Positions 28,401 through 36,894 of a stretch of 64,000 bases of DNA are shown here, in pieces; within the stretch, counting starts at the first letter, position 1, and each line of letters starts with the position of its first letter. Location of the stretch: assembly GCF_010672525.1 (NCBI RefSeq), contig NZ_JAAHGH010000002.1, forward strand, positions 97,398-161,397. Reading direction: 5' to 3'. A program made the position numbers and the translations under genes. This stretch comes from Okeania sp. SIO2B3 (GTDB lineage: Bacteria > Cyanobacteriota > Cyanobacteriia > Cyanobacteriales > Microcoleaceae). Below the pieces are notes generated by a model. It ran no database searches and was not told the DNA's origin. It worked only from the letters and a program-made list of their open reading frames with translations.

Positions 28401-29074
28401 AACATTATCTTGATCCAGTTTCTGAAATTCAAGATTTTTCAGAAGATATTGACTTGGAGTTTATTATTAAAGATTTGCCTAAGATGATAGATTCTATGAA
28501 GATGGGAGCTGAAAGAATTCGTCAATTAGTATTATCATTAAGAACATTTTCTCGCCTTGATGAGTCTAAAAAGAAAGAAGTAGACCTCCATGCAGGGATT
28601 GATAGTACCTTGTTAATTTTGCAACATCGATTGAAACTTAAACCAGAACTTCCTCAGATTACTATTGTTAAAAATTATGGGAATTTACCTTTAGTTCCGT
28701 GTTATGCAGCTCCAATTAATCAGGTATTTATGAACCTGCTTAGTAATGCCATAGATGTATTGGAAGAAAAACTGGAAACAGATGATTTTTTTATTCCTAC
28801 TATTACAATTACTACAGAAATTAATCCAGATAATACTGACACAGTTTTAATTAAAATTGCTGATAATGGTTTGGGGATTACTCAAGAGGCAAAAGACAAA
28901 ATATTTGACCTATTTTTTACTACTAAAGAGGTGGGAAAAGGAACTGGTTTAGGACTTTCTATTAGTTATGAAATTATAGTACAAAAACATGGGGGTCAAC
29001 TATTGTGTAATTCTCAACTAGGTCAAGGAACTGAATTTATTATTCAAATTCCAATTCATCCAGCGATCGAGTAA
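25445..29074 (+). CDS. Sensor histidine kinase with five GAF domains
   Basis: A soluble 1209-residue kinase. Five GAF domains follow each other at about residues 5-185, 200-365, 395-560, 580-785 and 790-920, separated by helical linkers. The kinase core has the H-box IAHEINNPVNF (His954), N-box NQVFMNLLSNAIDVLEE, G1 IKIADNGLGI, and FFTTKEVGKGTGLGLSISYEI. GAF2 has LSDCHAEIL (Cys295-His296), the position of the bilin-binding Cys-His in cyanobacteriochromes; GAF3 and GAF4 have ECY/NCY there; GAF1 lacks the Cys; GAF5 lacks this whole segment. Light or other small-ligand sensing is plausible for GAF2. No receiver domain and no partner regulator adjacent. Confidence 0.9.
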   Translation: MPVENQEYKKKLATAIARIPASLDQETTFKITVTEVRQLINADRVTLLRFYPQLNWQGEFLCEDVADDWNSILGVKVEHWPFRKELAAYNTEGYIETITDIKQAKLSESEAKIFQQFQVQAHLVVPILTKVDHTKDATTLTKPELWGLLCIHQCSRPRQWQDVEIELAQTMAQNLGVVIKNTDLLEAAHYQVQQQKALARVIKRIRTPLDLEEIFKITATEVRQLLKADRVGVFRFYPERDWEGELVSEDVGTEWNSALAVKIYDHCFGEQFAVYYQEGRVQAVADIYQAGLSDCHAEILGQFQVRANLVVPLLKGAGTEILPELWGLLCIHQCSSPRHWQEYEIEFVQQIADHFGVALQQEDALIQLEKQAAQLAISRQKEKLSERQKIVGELFDKIRRSFNIETIFAAATEEVRKLLQAERVAIYQFLPDWSGEFVAESFAEGWTPLVGVQPIIEDTFLQETQGGRYVNNETFAVDDIYQVGHDECYVQLLEQFEARSYALVPILPGEKLWGLLAAYQNSAPRHWQKDEVDLLAQIAAQLGVALQQAEYFQKVQEQSVQLAKAAEQEKSAEREKTLAAIVGKMRRSLDIETIFQTTTQEVQQLLDADRVTIFRFNDDWSGEFMAESVTEGWVKLIQGQKENPKIPANVSKCSVRDLPNSLTDTYLQETEGGDFTKGLVYRTCNDIYNSGFSNCYIEVLESYQARAYAIVAIYQGKKLWGLLAAFQNSAPREWETAEVELLAQIGDQLGVALQQAEYLKQVQTQAAELAKATERQKALSITIDRIRQSLDINAIFQTTTQEVRQLLEVERVAIYRFYPDWSGEFVADSMIDEWTPIVQTPLAINPVISKLTHAGTLPRNETFVPILQGDQLWGLLVAYQNSSPRYWQDEEINLLAQVGVQLGIALQQAELLEKTRTQTEELTKTLQELKQTQVQMIQGEKMASLGQLVAGIAHEINNPVNFISGNLTHVDEYAQSLLTLMKLYHQHYLDPVSEIQDFSEDIDLEFIIKDLPKMIDSMKMGAERIRQLVLSLRTFSRLDESKKKEVDLHAGIDSTLLILQHRLKLKPELPQITIVKNYGNLPLVPCYAAPINQVFMNLLSNAIDVLEEKLETDDFFIPTITITTEINPDNTDTVLIKIADNGLGITQEAKDKIFDLFFTTKEVGKGTGLGLSISYEIIVQKHGGQLLCNSQLGQGTEFIIQIPIHPAIE

Positions 29075-29681
29075 GTTTAACAACTGTATTAACAGGAGTC
29101 AGTCCTCAGGAGTCAGGATAAATAAAGGATTTGAATAGCATGAGTTTTTCAATTCGTATTCAATAGAATATCTCTATTACAGCGCTTTTCAAATTGATGA
29201 ACCACATCTTCACACATCAAACCCTGTAGGGACGTTCCATGGAACGTCCCTACTGTGGTCTACTAATCATGAAAACCGCTGTAAGATGAATTGACTACTC
29301 CCCTGGCTAAAGCCGAGGGGATTCTAAGTTGATACTACGCAACAGGATAAATCCTTGTTGCTTCGTTTCTCCTTAGCTGACCAAAGATATATTCTTTGGG
29401 GACAATTTCATTGTGCCCCTACACAGTCGGCTTAAGTCTAAACCTAGCCTTCTGCTTACTTTTGTCTAAACGTTTGTATATCCAGATAATAGCACAGGAC
29501 AACTAAAGTTGTCTAGCCTAAACGACTCGCTTGAATATAATATGTATGCTACAAAGAGAAAATCCCCGATGAACAACACAGATAACGCCCGGCTTTCCCA
29601 TACGACGCTCCCCTCCGGGAGAGCGCGGGACTTCCCGCCGGGGGAGTTAAAAAGATTAGGTCAAATTATCAATTAATTATT
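29075..29681. other. Spacer with IS200/IS605-like terminal remnants
   Basis: No complete gene. CCCTGGCTAAAGCCGAGGG (29300-29320) is a strong stem-loop of the kind I recall beside cyanobacterial tnpB genes, followed by CAACAGGATAAATCC-like sequence. Further hairpins are GACAACTAAAGTTGTC (29500-29515) and CTCCCCTCCGGGAG (29607-29621). These look like transposon end or omega-RNA debris; no tnpB frame survives. Confidence 0.4.
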
Positions 29682-30857
29682 ATGTTACAACGTCCTATAT
29701 ATCTCGACTGCAACGCGACTACTCCTCTTGATGAACGAGTATTAAAAACAATGTTGCCTTACTTCACCGAACATTTTGGTAACCCTGCCAGTGTTACTCA
29801 TCAATATGGTTGGGAAGCAGAGGCAGCAGTTAAAAAAGCTAGAGAAATTTTAGCTTCAGCTATTAACGCCACCCCCGAAGAAATTGTGTTTACCAGTGGA
29901 GCGACAGAGGCAAATAATTTAGCAATAAAAGGAGTCGCTGAAGCTTACTTCAATAAAGGTAAACATATTATTACTATTGCCACGGAACATAATGCTGTTC
30001 TCGACCCATGTACATATTTACAAAACTTGGGATTTGAAGTTACTTATTTACCTGTAAATACAGATGGAATTATTGATTTAACTTCTCTAGAAACTGCTAT
30101 ACGTCCCGATACAATTTTAGTTTCTGTTATGGCAGCAAATAATGAAATTGGTGTCTTACAACCCTTGGCAAAAATAGGAGAAATATGTAAAGAAAATTCC
30201 GTTATTTTCCATACTGATGCTGCACAAGCTATTGGGAAAATTCCTCTAGATATGCAGACAATGAATATTGATTTACTATCATTAACTGCCCACAAAGTTT
30301 ACGGACCAAAAGGTGTTGGCGCTCTCTATGTGCGTCGTCGTCATCCCAGGGTAAAATTAGCACCTCAAATACATGGGGGCGGTCACGAAAGAGGAATGCG
30401 CTCTGGCACTTTGTATACTCCCCAAATAGTCGGTTTTGGTAAAGCTGTGGAAGTGGCAATAGCAGAAATGGAGTCAGAGGCAAAACGGTTAACTACTTTG
30501 CGACAAAAATTGTGGAAAAAGCTGCAAACAGCGGAAAATATTTTTCTCAACGGACATCCGACTCAGCGTTTGCCAGGAAATTTGAATATTAGCGTTGAGG
30601 GTGTAGATGGGCAAGCATTGTTATTGGGGTTACAACCTGTGGTGGCGGTCTCTTCCGGTTCTGCTTGTACTTCTGCAAAAATAGCGCCTTCCCATGTTTT
30701 GGCAGCTTTAGGGCGCTCAGAAAAGTTGGCTTATGCTTCCGTGCGTTTTGGCATCGGGCGGTTTAATACTGCGGAAGAAATAGACTTGGTGGCCGAACAC
30801 GCGATCGCTACGATTACATCTTTACGCAAAGCAACCGTTTATAAAGATGGGAAGTAG
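29682..30857 (+). CDS. Cysteine desulfurase (IscS/NifS family)
   Basis: A PLP enzyme that removes sulfur from cysteine for Fe-S clusters and thio-cofactors. YLDCNATTPLD opens the protein; HTDAAQAIGKIPLD holds the PLP-contacting Asp; LTAHKVYGPKGVGAL holds the Schiff-base Lys; SSGSACTSAKIAPSHVL carries the catalytic Cys on the long flexible loop typical of IscS-like group I enzymes. At 391 residues it is standard length. Several paralogues usually exist in cyanobacteria, so I do not assign iscS or nifS. No Fe-S assembly genes flank it. The ATG follows an AT-rich spacer without a strong ribosome site. Confidence 0.93.
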   Translation: MLQRPIYLDCNATTPLDERVLKTMLPYFTEHFGNPASVTHQYGWEAEAAVKKAREILASAINATPEEIVFTSGATEANNLAIKGVAEAYFNKGKHIITIATEHNAVLDPCTYLQNLGFEVTYLPVNTDGIIDLTSLETAIRPDTILVSVMAANNEIGVLQPLAKIGEICKENSVIFHTDAAQAIGKIPLDMQTMNIDLLSLTAHKVYGPKGVGALYVRRRHPRVKLAPQIHGGGHERGMRSGTLYTPQIVGFGKAVEVAIAEMESEAKRLTTLRQKLWKKLQTAENIFLNGHPTQRLPGNLNISVEGVDGQALLLGLQPVVAVSSGSACTSAKIAPSHVLAALGRSEKLAYASVRFGIGRFNTAEEIDLVAEHAIATITSLRKATVYKDGK

Positions 30858-31206
30858 GGGAGTGGGAGAGTGGGGGAGTAGGGGAGTAGGGAGCATTTTT
30901 CGGTGGTGGTGCATTTTCATTATTTTTGTTACCTACGGCAGTGGGAGCATCTTGCTCCCGTGCCAGACATCCTTTGTTCTTGTCTACCATTACGCTCCGC
31001 AGGACTACCCACTTTTTTACCTTTTTTCTCCTATTGTCTAACTTATATCATGTCCGGATAAGAGCGTGATAGAACTCCGTTCCGCTTACGCGACCAAAAA
31101 CTTTCTCCTTCAACTCCAGTTCTTCTTCTTCCTTCCCTCTTTCCTCCTGACTCCTGACTCCTGACTTCTGACTCCTTTATTTATAACTGTTCAACCGGAT
31201 AGCATA
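30858..31206. other. Spacer with heptamer arrays and an ATATCATGTCCGG element
   Basis: GGAGTGG/GGGAGTA heptamers follow the desulfurase stop, then the GGGAGCATCTTGCTCCC palindrome at 30942. From 31045 to 31197 lies an element with ends ATATCATGTCCGGATAAG and, inverted, ATGCTATCCGGTTGAACAG. Its right end lies about 10 bases before the Rieske ATG. Confidence 0.65.
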
Positions 31207-32412
31207 ATGACAATAACACAGCCCATTTTACCAATTGAAGCATATACCTCACAAGATTGGTTCGACCGAGAACAAGAAACTATCTTTAGTCAGACCTGGC
31301 AATTTGGTGGATTTGTTGAAGACCTGAACCAATCAGGAGATTATCTGACTGTGCAAGCAGGAGTTAATAATATTTTAGTGCTGTTGGATGATAACAAACA
31401 GATGCGTGCTTTCCACAATATCTGTCGTCACCGTGGTACGCAACTACTTCGGACTTCTGGGAAACGTAAGAAAGCGATCGCTTGTCCTTACCACGACTGG
31501 ACTTATAATCTTGATGGCAACCTCACTGCTGTACCAGAATGCAAAACCCAATTTCCTGACCTAGATTTATCAACCCTATCCCTCTATAAAGCTTCAGTAG
31601 GAATTTGGCGAGGTATGATTTTTGTTCACCCCGATCCTAATGCTAGGTCTTTAGTTGATTGGTTTAGCCCTATTGAACCATACTTAGGCCCTCATCAGCC
31701 AGAAAAACTGGTAGAATATGTAGAAGGTAGAATTCGTCACCAGATTAACGCTAACTGGAAAATTATTGTCGAAAATTATATTGACGGTTATCATTTACCT
31801 CACCTCCATTCTCAAACGCTGTTTATGTATAACCATAGGCGACAGCAGACTGGGTTTGTCGGCGAACATTTTCATTTTTATGAACCACTAACAAAGGATT
31901 ATCTGGAAGGAATAGAGAATAACTCTCCACTACCCCTGATTAATCATGTGCCAAAAGATAAAATTGGTGCTTATGTACCGATGCTATTTCCCAATCTGGG
32001 ACTAAGTGAAACTGAATCAAGCTGGTCTACGTTTCATGTAATTCCAGTTGCTCCCGATCGCTCAATTGTGGAAATTAGGTCGAAGGTGATGCCTGTATCC
32101 AATTGGAAGTATATGCAGCAGGAATGGAAATCTTGGAATTATTTTGCGCAGCGAAAATGGGATAAGTATGGTACGGGGAATGAGAACGACCCCCTCGCAT
32201 CTGGCGATTTTATAGCTGAGGATATTTATGTGTGTGAACAACAACAACGGTCACTAAAGTCTCCCTATTTTTCTATTGGTGCGATCGCGAAAGATTTAGA
32301 ACAATCAGTCTATCAATATCAAATAAATGTGCTAAATTATATGAAATATTCAGAAAAGAAGTCAGGAGTCAGGAGTCAGGAGTCAGGAGGAGATAGAATC
32401 ACAAAGATTTAG
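31207..32412 (+). CDS. Rieske non-heme iron ring-hydroxylating oxygenase, alpha-type subunit
   Basis: The Rieske cluster ligands are clear: CRHRGTQLL and CPYHDWTYNLDG (about residues 78-110). The mononuclear iron site is NYIDGYHLPHLHSQT (about 197-211), with two His and an upstream Asp. At 401 residues it matches stand-alone alpha subunits of oxygenases acting on aromatic or quaternary-ammonium substrates; no beta subunit, ferredoxin or reductase gene is adjacent, so the electron donor must be elsewhere. The last 18 or so residues (KKSGVRSQESGGD) are encoded by GTCAGGA heptamers and are probably a recent extension. Substrate unknown. Confidence 0.88.
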   Translation: MTITQPILPIEAYTSQDWFDREQETIFSQTWQFGGFVEDLNQSGDYLTVQAGVNNILVLLDDNKQMRAFHNICRHRGTQLLRTSGKRKKAIACPYHDWTYNLDGNLTAVPECKTQFPDLDLSTLSLYKASVGIWRGMIFVHPDPNARSLVDWFSPIEPYLGPHQPEKLVEYVEGRIRHQINANWKIIVENYIDGYHLPHLHSQTLFMYNHRRQQTGFVGEHFHFYEPLTKDYLEGIENNSPLPLINHVPKDKIGAYVPMLFPNLGLSETESSWSTFHVIPVAPDRSIVEIRSKVMPVSNWKYMQQEWKSWNYFAQRKWDKYGTGNENDPLASGDFIAEDIYVCEQQQRSLKSPYFSIGAIAKDLEQSVYQYQINVLNYMKYSEKKSGVRSQESGGDRITKI

Positions 32413-32697
32413 TAGTTATGACGATTGGAGATTTTTTTTATGTCCAATTCCCCCGGGTTTGATACGATCGCGAATTACACAAATTCACCTTGAAAACGTC
32501 ATATGTAGGGGCGAATGGCATTCGCCCTCACTGTATTTAGCGTTCGTCCGTAAGTCCTGATTATATCATGTCCGGATAATAGATCAAAAAACTTATCCCT
32601 TCTAAGCTTTTCTTCCCTTCTGCCTTCTGCCTTCTGCCTCCTGCCTCCTGCCTCCTGCCTTCTACCTCCTGCCTCCTGCCTTCCTTCAGACATGATA
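32413..32697. other. Convergent spacer with an ATATCATGTCCGG element
   Basis: An element runs from about 32564 (TATATCATGTCCGGATAATA) to 32698 (inverse end CAGACATGATATTA), filled with CTGCCTT/CTGCCTC heptamers. Its right end supplies the stop codon of the GT4 gene. The remainder holds a GGGCGAATGGCATTCGCCC palindrome near 32510. Confidence 0.65.
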
Positions 32698-33885
32698 TTA
32701 CCACACGACTTGTAACCTTTCTGCTGCAACTCTCTGATAAACCACGTCTGTTTGTTTCGCTATCCTACCCCAACAAAATTTATACTCTAGTTCCTGATAA
32801 GCATTACTAACCAATTTTTGCATATAACCAGAGTCTCTCAACGCCTCCAAAATGCCTTGTGCCAAAGAAGCATAATTACCAACTTTCGTAACAATACCTG
32901 TTCTACCATGTTCCACCACTTCTGGCAAACCACCCGTATCCGAAACCACTACAGGCACCCGCGCGGCAAAACTTTCTAGGGCAACAATACCAAAAGGTTC
33001 GTAAAGACTGGGAAATACTGCACAGTCAGCGATCGCTTGAAACTTATCTAAATTTTCCTCAGACATAAACCCAGTAAAATGAAATCTTTCAGAAATTCCC
33101 AAATGCCAGACTTCTCTTTTCCAAAGGTCTGTTTTTCCGCCACCGATCATAATAAATTTTACCCGGTCTCCCATTTCTGAAATTACTCTCGGCGCTGCAT
33201 GAATTAACACAGAAAGACCTTTTTCTGGGGTCATCCTACCTAAATAGTAGACAATTTTTTCTCGATCTTCTGCAAAATGCCTGCGGAAATTTACTGCATC
33301 AAACTCATCTCTACTTGGTTTTTTTGCCGCACAAATACCATTATAAATTATATCTATTTTATCCCAAGGACTGTCTAAAGTTCTTGCTACTTCTACCTGC
33401 ATATATCTAGAGCAAACAATGACTCGCCAAGCATTATAAACTAGCTCTTTTTCCTTTTCATTTATGTACTGTTGGCTATGATTATGAATACCATTGTGAC
33501 GACCATTTTCTGTGGCATGAATTGTCGCTATTAACGGTAGTTTAAAGATATGTTTAAGAGCGATCGCTGCATCGGTGACTAACCAATCATGGGCATGAAT
33601 TATATCAAAATTTTTCTCTTCTTTTATTAGTTTGCCTCCATGACGACCCATAGCTTCATTCATATTTGCTATCCAATGAAAGAAGTTTTGACTTGGTCCG
33701 ACTGGCACTCTATGTACTTCTATTCCTTCTACAATTTCATACATTGGCGCTTCGCCAGACTTGACTGTGATTAAATGCACTTCATGTCCTAATTTCACCA
33801 TTTCTGGATATAATTCTGCAACATGACGTGCTATACCTCCAATAATTCTTGGTGGAAACTCCCAGCTTAATACAAGAATTTTCAT
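32698..33885 (-). CDS. GT4-family glycosyltransferase (glycogen-synthase-like fold)
   Basis: A GT-B retaining glycosyltransferase. LVLSWEFPPRIIGGIARHVAEL is the donor-lobe start, with IHAHDWLV in the acceptor side. YLGRMTPEKGLSVLIHA and FPSLYEPFGIVALESFAARVPVV (the EX7E motif) complete the GT4 signature. Length 395 is normal. It would move a sugar from a nucleotide donor to a glucan or lipid acceptor in the cytosol; the acceptor is unknown. Its TAA comes from the terminal repeat of the adjacent miniature element, so the original C-terminus may have been slightly longer. The ATG is the first in frame. Confidence 0.88.
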   Translation of the reverse strand: MKILVLSWEFPPRIIGGIARHVAELYPEMVKLGHEVHLITVKSGEAPMYEIVEGIEVHRVPVGPSQNFFHWIANMNEAMGRHGGKLIKEEKNFDIIHAHDWLVTDAAIALKHIFKLPLIATIHATENGRHNGIHNHSQQYINEKEKELVYNAWRVIVCSRYMQVEVARTLDSPWDKIDIIYNGICAAKKPSRDEFDAVNFRRHFAEDREKIVYYLGRMTPEKGLSVLIHAAPRVISEMGDRVKFIMIGGGKTDLWKREVWHLGISERFHFTGFMSEENLDKFQAIADCAVFPSLYEPFGIVALESFAARVPVVVSDTGGLPEVVEHGRTGIVTKVGNYASLAQGILEALRDSGYMQKLVSNAYQELEYKFCWGRIAKQTDVVYQRVAAERLQVVW

Positions 33886-34277
33886 TACTACATAACTCCT
33901 ATTTTTTACAATTCTTAATCTTTAGTTATTTTACTTCAAAGATGATTTTTAAGATTTAACATTTTCTCAAGAAATTATCACCGATGCTTTAATTCAACTA
34001 TTCTTGGCGATGTGAGTTAATTCCGGTTAGTTACTATACCAAAAAATATATTTAATAATGATATTTATCCTAGTGATATTTTTCTCCCGAGTGCCGCTAC
34101 GCGGAAGTTAAAAGTCAGCGAACGGCATTCGCCCTTACAAAAGTCAATCATTTTTGATTTGTAATTGTTTTAGGATTTTGTAACCAGTTATTTCTGCCAT
34201 CCTGCACTAGACTATTTTATAAATTTTGTCAAGATTATTAAATGACTGAAATACGAACTTGATCTTGTTATGGAGTT

Positions 34278-34502
34278 GTAAGCATTTCCTGCGGAATGCT
34301 GAGCAAACAGCTATTAGCCATCAGCTAGCCTCCGGAGGAGGAACTGCGGACTTCAGCAATAAGACCCTGTGCTTAAGGACGAGGTTTAAATGAATATAGA
34401 CTTTTGAGCTGACTTTTGTAGCAAGATTTTTCGTTTCTCAATTAATAAAGCTTTCATCACTCACTAAAAGCAATAGCTGATAGCTGACGGCTGAATGCTT
34501 AC
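34278..34502. mobile_element. GTAAGCATT-family miniature element
   Basis: 225 bp; ends GTAAGCATTTCCTGCGGAAT and AATGCTTAC. Flanked on both sides by ATGGAGTT, a perfect 8-bp target duplication. The interior holds CAGCTATTAGCCATCAGCTA-type repeats, GCTTTCATCACTC, and a CTCCGGAGG palindrome. No open frame. Confidence 0.9.
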
Positions 34503-34704
34503 ATGGAGTTAGTATATACATGATAATTTGACTTAATATTAATAACTATTATTCCATTATCTTTTTAAGATATCATTAATTTCCCCTAACTCAAAATCTT
34601 AAGCAATCAATAAAAATAAGTATAATTATATAAGTATGAGGAATTATTAAAAAATATTAAGTCACTGCGATCGCTCTATTCAGCCTGTAAGTAATTATCT
34701 ACAT

Positions 34705-34810
34705 TAGACATCTCCAAAAATCAAAAATCAAATCAATTATCGTACATAAATTATCAGTTATTTCCCCCTCCATACCTATTCCCTATTCCCTCTTTTGGAG
34801 GAGATGTCTA
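34705..34810. mobile_element. TAGACATCTCC-family miniature element
   Basis: 106 bp between TA dinucleotides, ends GACATCTCC and GGAGATGTC. Its reverse complement matches the copy at 53886-53997 through most of its length (GGGAATAGGTATGGAG, TGATAATTTAT, GATTTTTGAT blocks). Confidence 0.8.
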
Positions 34811-34919
34811 TTTATTCTCTCAACTCTCAAAATATCAAAATCATATGATTGACAGGCAGAATAATCAAAAATACTGGAACTAAAGGTAATCTTGCACCTG
34901 CTAATTTCATTGCTTAAAA

Positions 34920-35148
34920 CTATGATGAAAATTTCAATGCTTTAAATATTTTTGTTTCCCAATATTCATAACGTTCAGGATAATTCAAAAGAAGTTTTGC
35001 TGCTTGATTGAGGATATTTTCTAGCAAAATATTATCTGGTATATTTTCAATTTCACTATCATCTATTAAAGGTGTTTCATAACGCTGACAACCTGGTCAT
35101 AATTCCTGAATGCTTAAAATAGCAATTTCTACAATACTTTTTAATAAA
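34920..35148 (-). pseudogene. Unrecognised gene fragment with an internal stop
   Basis: The minus strand is open from about 35148 with one TGA: it reads SIVEIAILSIQEL, stop, then CQRYETPLIDDSEIENIPDN, ILLENILNQAAKLLLNYPER and so on to a TAG. The coding-like composition suggests a decayed gene. I do not recognise the family. It lies directly 3' of the Argonaute-like fragment and may be another block moved in by recombination. Confidence 0.35.
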
Positions 35149-35419
35149 GTTTTCGGGTAAATTTTTTTCTTATTTTGACTTTTTTTATTGTTTGCTGAAG
35201 TGCAGAACTTTCACTAGGAAACCAACGACCATCGCGATGAATTATCATGTTGTTTATCTGAAGCTTTTTTTCAACAACAATAGTTTTGATATATTCTGTA
35301 AGACGCTTTTGTAACTCTGGTTTTTTTATTGCTTCCTTGATGGGACCTTTACTTATAGATTCTCCAAATTGCCTATCTACTAATCTGCCTCCTGTTCCAT
35401 AACTTGGGCAAAAATCTCT
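35141..35419 (-). pseudogene. Fragment resembling the PIWI domain of a prokaryotic Argonaute
   Basis: Immediately after the VapC stop, and in the same frame, the minus strand reads CPSYGTGGRLVDRQFGES, ISKGPIKEAIKKPELQKRL, and MIIHRDGRWFPSESSALQQ before a TAA. The I-x-IHRDG-x-x-x-x-E pattern after a helical LTEYIKTIVVE stretch is what long prokaryotic Argonautes show in PIWI. Only about 90 codons remain: the N-terminal lobes and the end of PIWI are missing. No start codon belongs to it. I infer a relic joined to the toxin gene by recombination. A chance resemblance cannot be excluded. Confidence 0.45.
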
Positions 35420-35842
35420 TTAATTCTTTTCCACATCTAACCAATTTTTTAAATTTATTCCCTCCACCCTAGACATATCAGAATCATTAGAAACTAGAGT
35501 TAAATTATGAATAATTGCCGTTGCTGCAATAAGTATATCAGCATCTTGTACTAGTCTGCCTTTCCTTCTCAAATCTATGTGAATTTCTGATGCTTTCTCA
35601 ATAATTTCTAAATTGTCTAAGAATAAAATTGTAACTTCTTGACAAAATTCGTTAAACTGGGAGAGTTTTCGAGTAGCATTCACATATAATAATCCTCTTT
35701 GTACTTCATAAAAGCTAATACAGCTAATATAAATATCCTGTTCTCTAGTATATACCTCCAATAATTTATCTCTAATTTTTTGATTCTGATTCACAAACGC
35801 TGAAACTATATTAGTATCTAATAGATAATTCACCTTTCCCAT
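35420..35842 (-). CDS. vapC: VapC-family PIN-domain toxin
   Basis: A PIN ribonuclease of type II toxin-antitoxin systems. The four acidic active-site positions are visible: LLDTNIVSAF (Asp), SFYEVQRGL (Glu), DADILIAATA (Asp), and VSNDSDMSRV (Asp). Length 140 is typical. Its start overlaps the antitoxin end by 13 bases, the usual coupling. The RNA target is unknown; for many VapCs it is tRNA. The intact copy in an island where two other copies are broken. Its stop is followed directly by the Argonaute-like fragment. Confidence 0.9.
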   Translation of the reverse strand: MGKVNYLLDTNIVSAFVNQNQKIRDKLLEVYTREQDIYISCISFYEVQRGLLYVNATRKLSQFNEFCQEVTILFLDNLEIIEKASEIHIDLRRKGRLVQDADILIAATAIIHNLTLVSNDSDMSRVEGINLKNWLDVEKN

Positions 35843-36129
35843 CTCCCTTCTACTACAGTATTAAACATTTCTATTTCTTCTGGGGTCAAATCATTAGGTG
35901 TTGTCCATAATAATTCTGTTGCCATAACTCTCCGAACTCTTTTTTTCAACCTTTCATCATTGAGAGGTAGGAGAACTTGAGGTGACACTCTATCTAATAA
36001 TGTCGAGAAAGTCTGAATAAGTTCATCTCGATCTAATTCTTGATAAATACTTTTGCTTTCCATTACTTGGTCAATCATGTCTGAAATTCTTTTAAGAACT
36101 GTATTCTTTTCTACGGAAGCTTGAGTCAT
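35830..36129 (-). CDS. Antitoxin partner of VapC
   Basis: A 99-residue, helical, charged protein (MTQASVEKNTVLKRISDMID...). The family is not a classical AbrB or Phd type that I recognise, but its place directly ahead of and overlapping vapC, and the co-duplication of both in the same island, make the antitoxin role likely. AGGAG lies six bases before the ATG. Upstream of it is the N-terminal stub of another vapC, showing that this pair was once preceded by a second pair. Confidence 0.7.
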   Translation of the reverse strand: MTQASVEKNTVLKRISDMIDQVMESKSIYQELDRDELIQTFSTLLDRVSPQVLLPLNDERLKKRVRRVMATELLWTTPNDLTPEEIEMFNTVVEGRWER

Positions 36130-36139
36130 AATGTACTCC

Positions 36140-36190
36140 TATAATTTTTTGATTCTGGTTTACAACTGCTGAAACTATACTAATATTTAG
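36140..36190 (-). pseudogene. N-terminal stub of a second vapC copy
   Basis: Reverse-complement reading gives ISIVSAVVNQNQKI, matching the N-terminal NIVSAFVNQNQKI of the intact toxin, but the sequence stops there and passes into the leader of the downstream antitoxin. A deletion removed the rest. Confidence 0.6.
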
Positions 36191-36203
36191 TATATCATTT
36201 ACC

Positions 36204-36497
36204 TTAATATATCCCTTCTACTGCAGCATTAAACATTCCTATTTTTTCTGGGATAAAATCATCAAATATTGTCGATAATAACTCTGTTGACATAACTGTC
36301 TCAATCCTTTTTTTTAGTTGTTCATAATTGAGAGGTAGGAGAATTTGAAGTGACACTCTATCTAATAATTTTGAGAAAGTCTCAATAAGTTCATCTCGAT
36401 CTAACTTTTAATAAAGACTATCGTTTTCCATTACTCGATCAATTGTTTCTGAAATTCTTTTAAGAACTGCATTTTTTTCCACGGAAGCTTGAGTCAT
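36204..36497 (-). pseudogene. Antitoxin copy with an internal stop
   Basis: Clear paralogue of the intact antitoxin: MTQASVEKNAVLKRISETID, then ENDSLY followed by TAA, then KLDRDELIETFSKLLDRVS. The stop falls where the intact copy has a Gln codon, so one substitution (CAA to TAA) broke it. A good AGGAGGAGA ribosome site remains ahead of the ATG. Confidence 0.85.
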
Positions 36498-36530
36498 AAT
36501 CTCCTCCTAATAATTATATATAAATTGAAG

Positions 36531-36620
36531 AAGCCCCCTATTTCTAGAGAACCTCTTTAAATTATAATTGATATATTAAGATAATTGATAATCAAGTCAA
36601 TAAAAAAACAATTGACTTAT
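36531..36620 (-). promoter_or_regulatory. Two-hairpin intergenic block, copy 1
   Basis: Hairpin around TCTAGAAATAG (36531-36557, partly decayed) plus AGTCAAT/ATTGACT (36594-36618). The same pair of hairpins recurs at 37571-37642 and 39751-39832, and the first alone at 40724-40747. On the minus strand each first hairpin ends in a T-rich run and lies 30-60 bases before a gene start. Confidence 0.65.
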
Positions 36621-36636
36621 GCTTTAGTTTTAACTA

Positions 36637-36894
36637 TTAGGCTCCAATAGCATTTTTTATGATTAATTTAAGTTCTAATGAAATTGGTAATCTATCAATT
36701 TCTCTACCTAGATTTGATAAAGGTTCACCATCGGATTTTCTCTGTAGATAAACTCCTTTCAACAAAGCTTCTAATCCATACTTTGCCAGTGCATCTGATG
36801 CAAGTCCTATTATTCCCAGGAATACAATACCACCAATCATTCCTCCCGGTCCTAACATTGCTAATGCTGCTGTAATTGCTGCAATCAGAATCAT
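36637..36894 (-). pseudogene. 5'-truncated copy of the 111-residue membrane protein, fused to a vapC piece
   Basis: From AAITAALAMLGPGGMIGGIV to the C-terminal KNAIGA it is nearly identical to the protein at 39856-40191, but the first 30 residues are missing. The apparent start (MILI) is really vapC sequence in another frame. The junction lies in TCTGATTGCAGCAATTACAG at about 36878-36897. Confidence 0.75.

Larger units (their letters stand above)
33886..34919. other. Spacer between the GT4 gene and the scrambled island
   Basis: No gene. Contains the TTTTAGGATTTTGTAACCAG block shared with 15207-15262, a GTAAGCATT element (34278-34502) and a TAGACATCTCC element (34705-34810). Confidence 0.65.
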
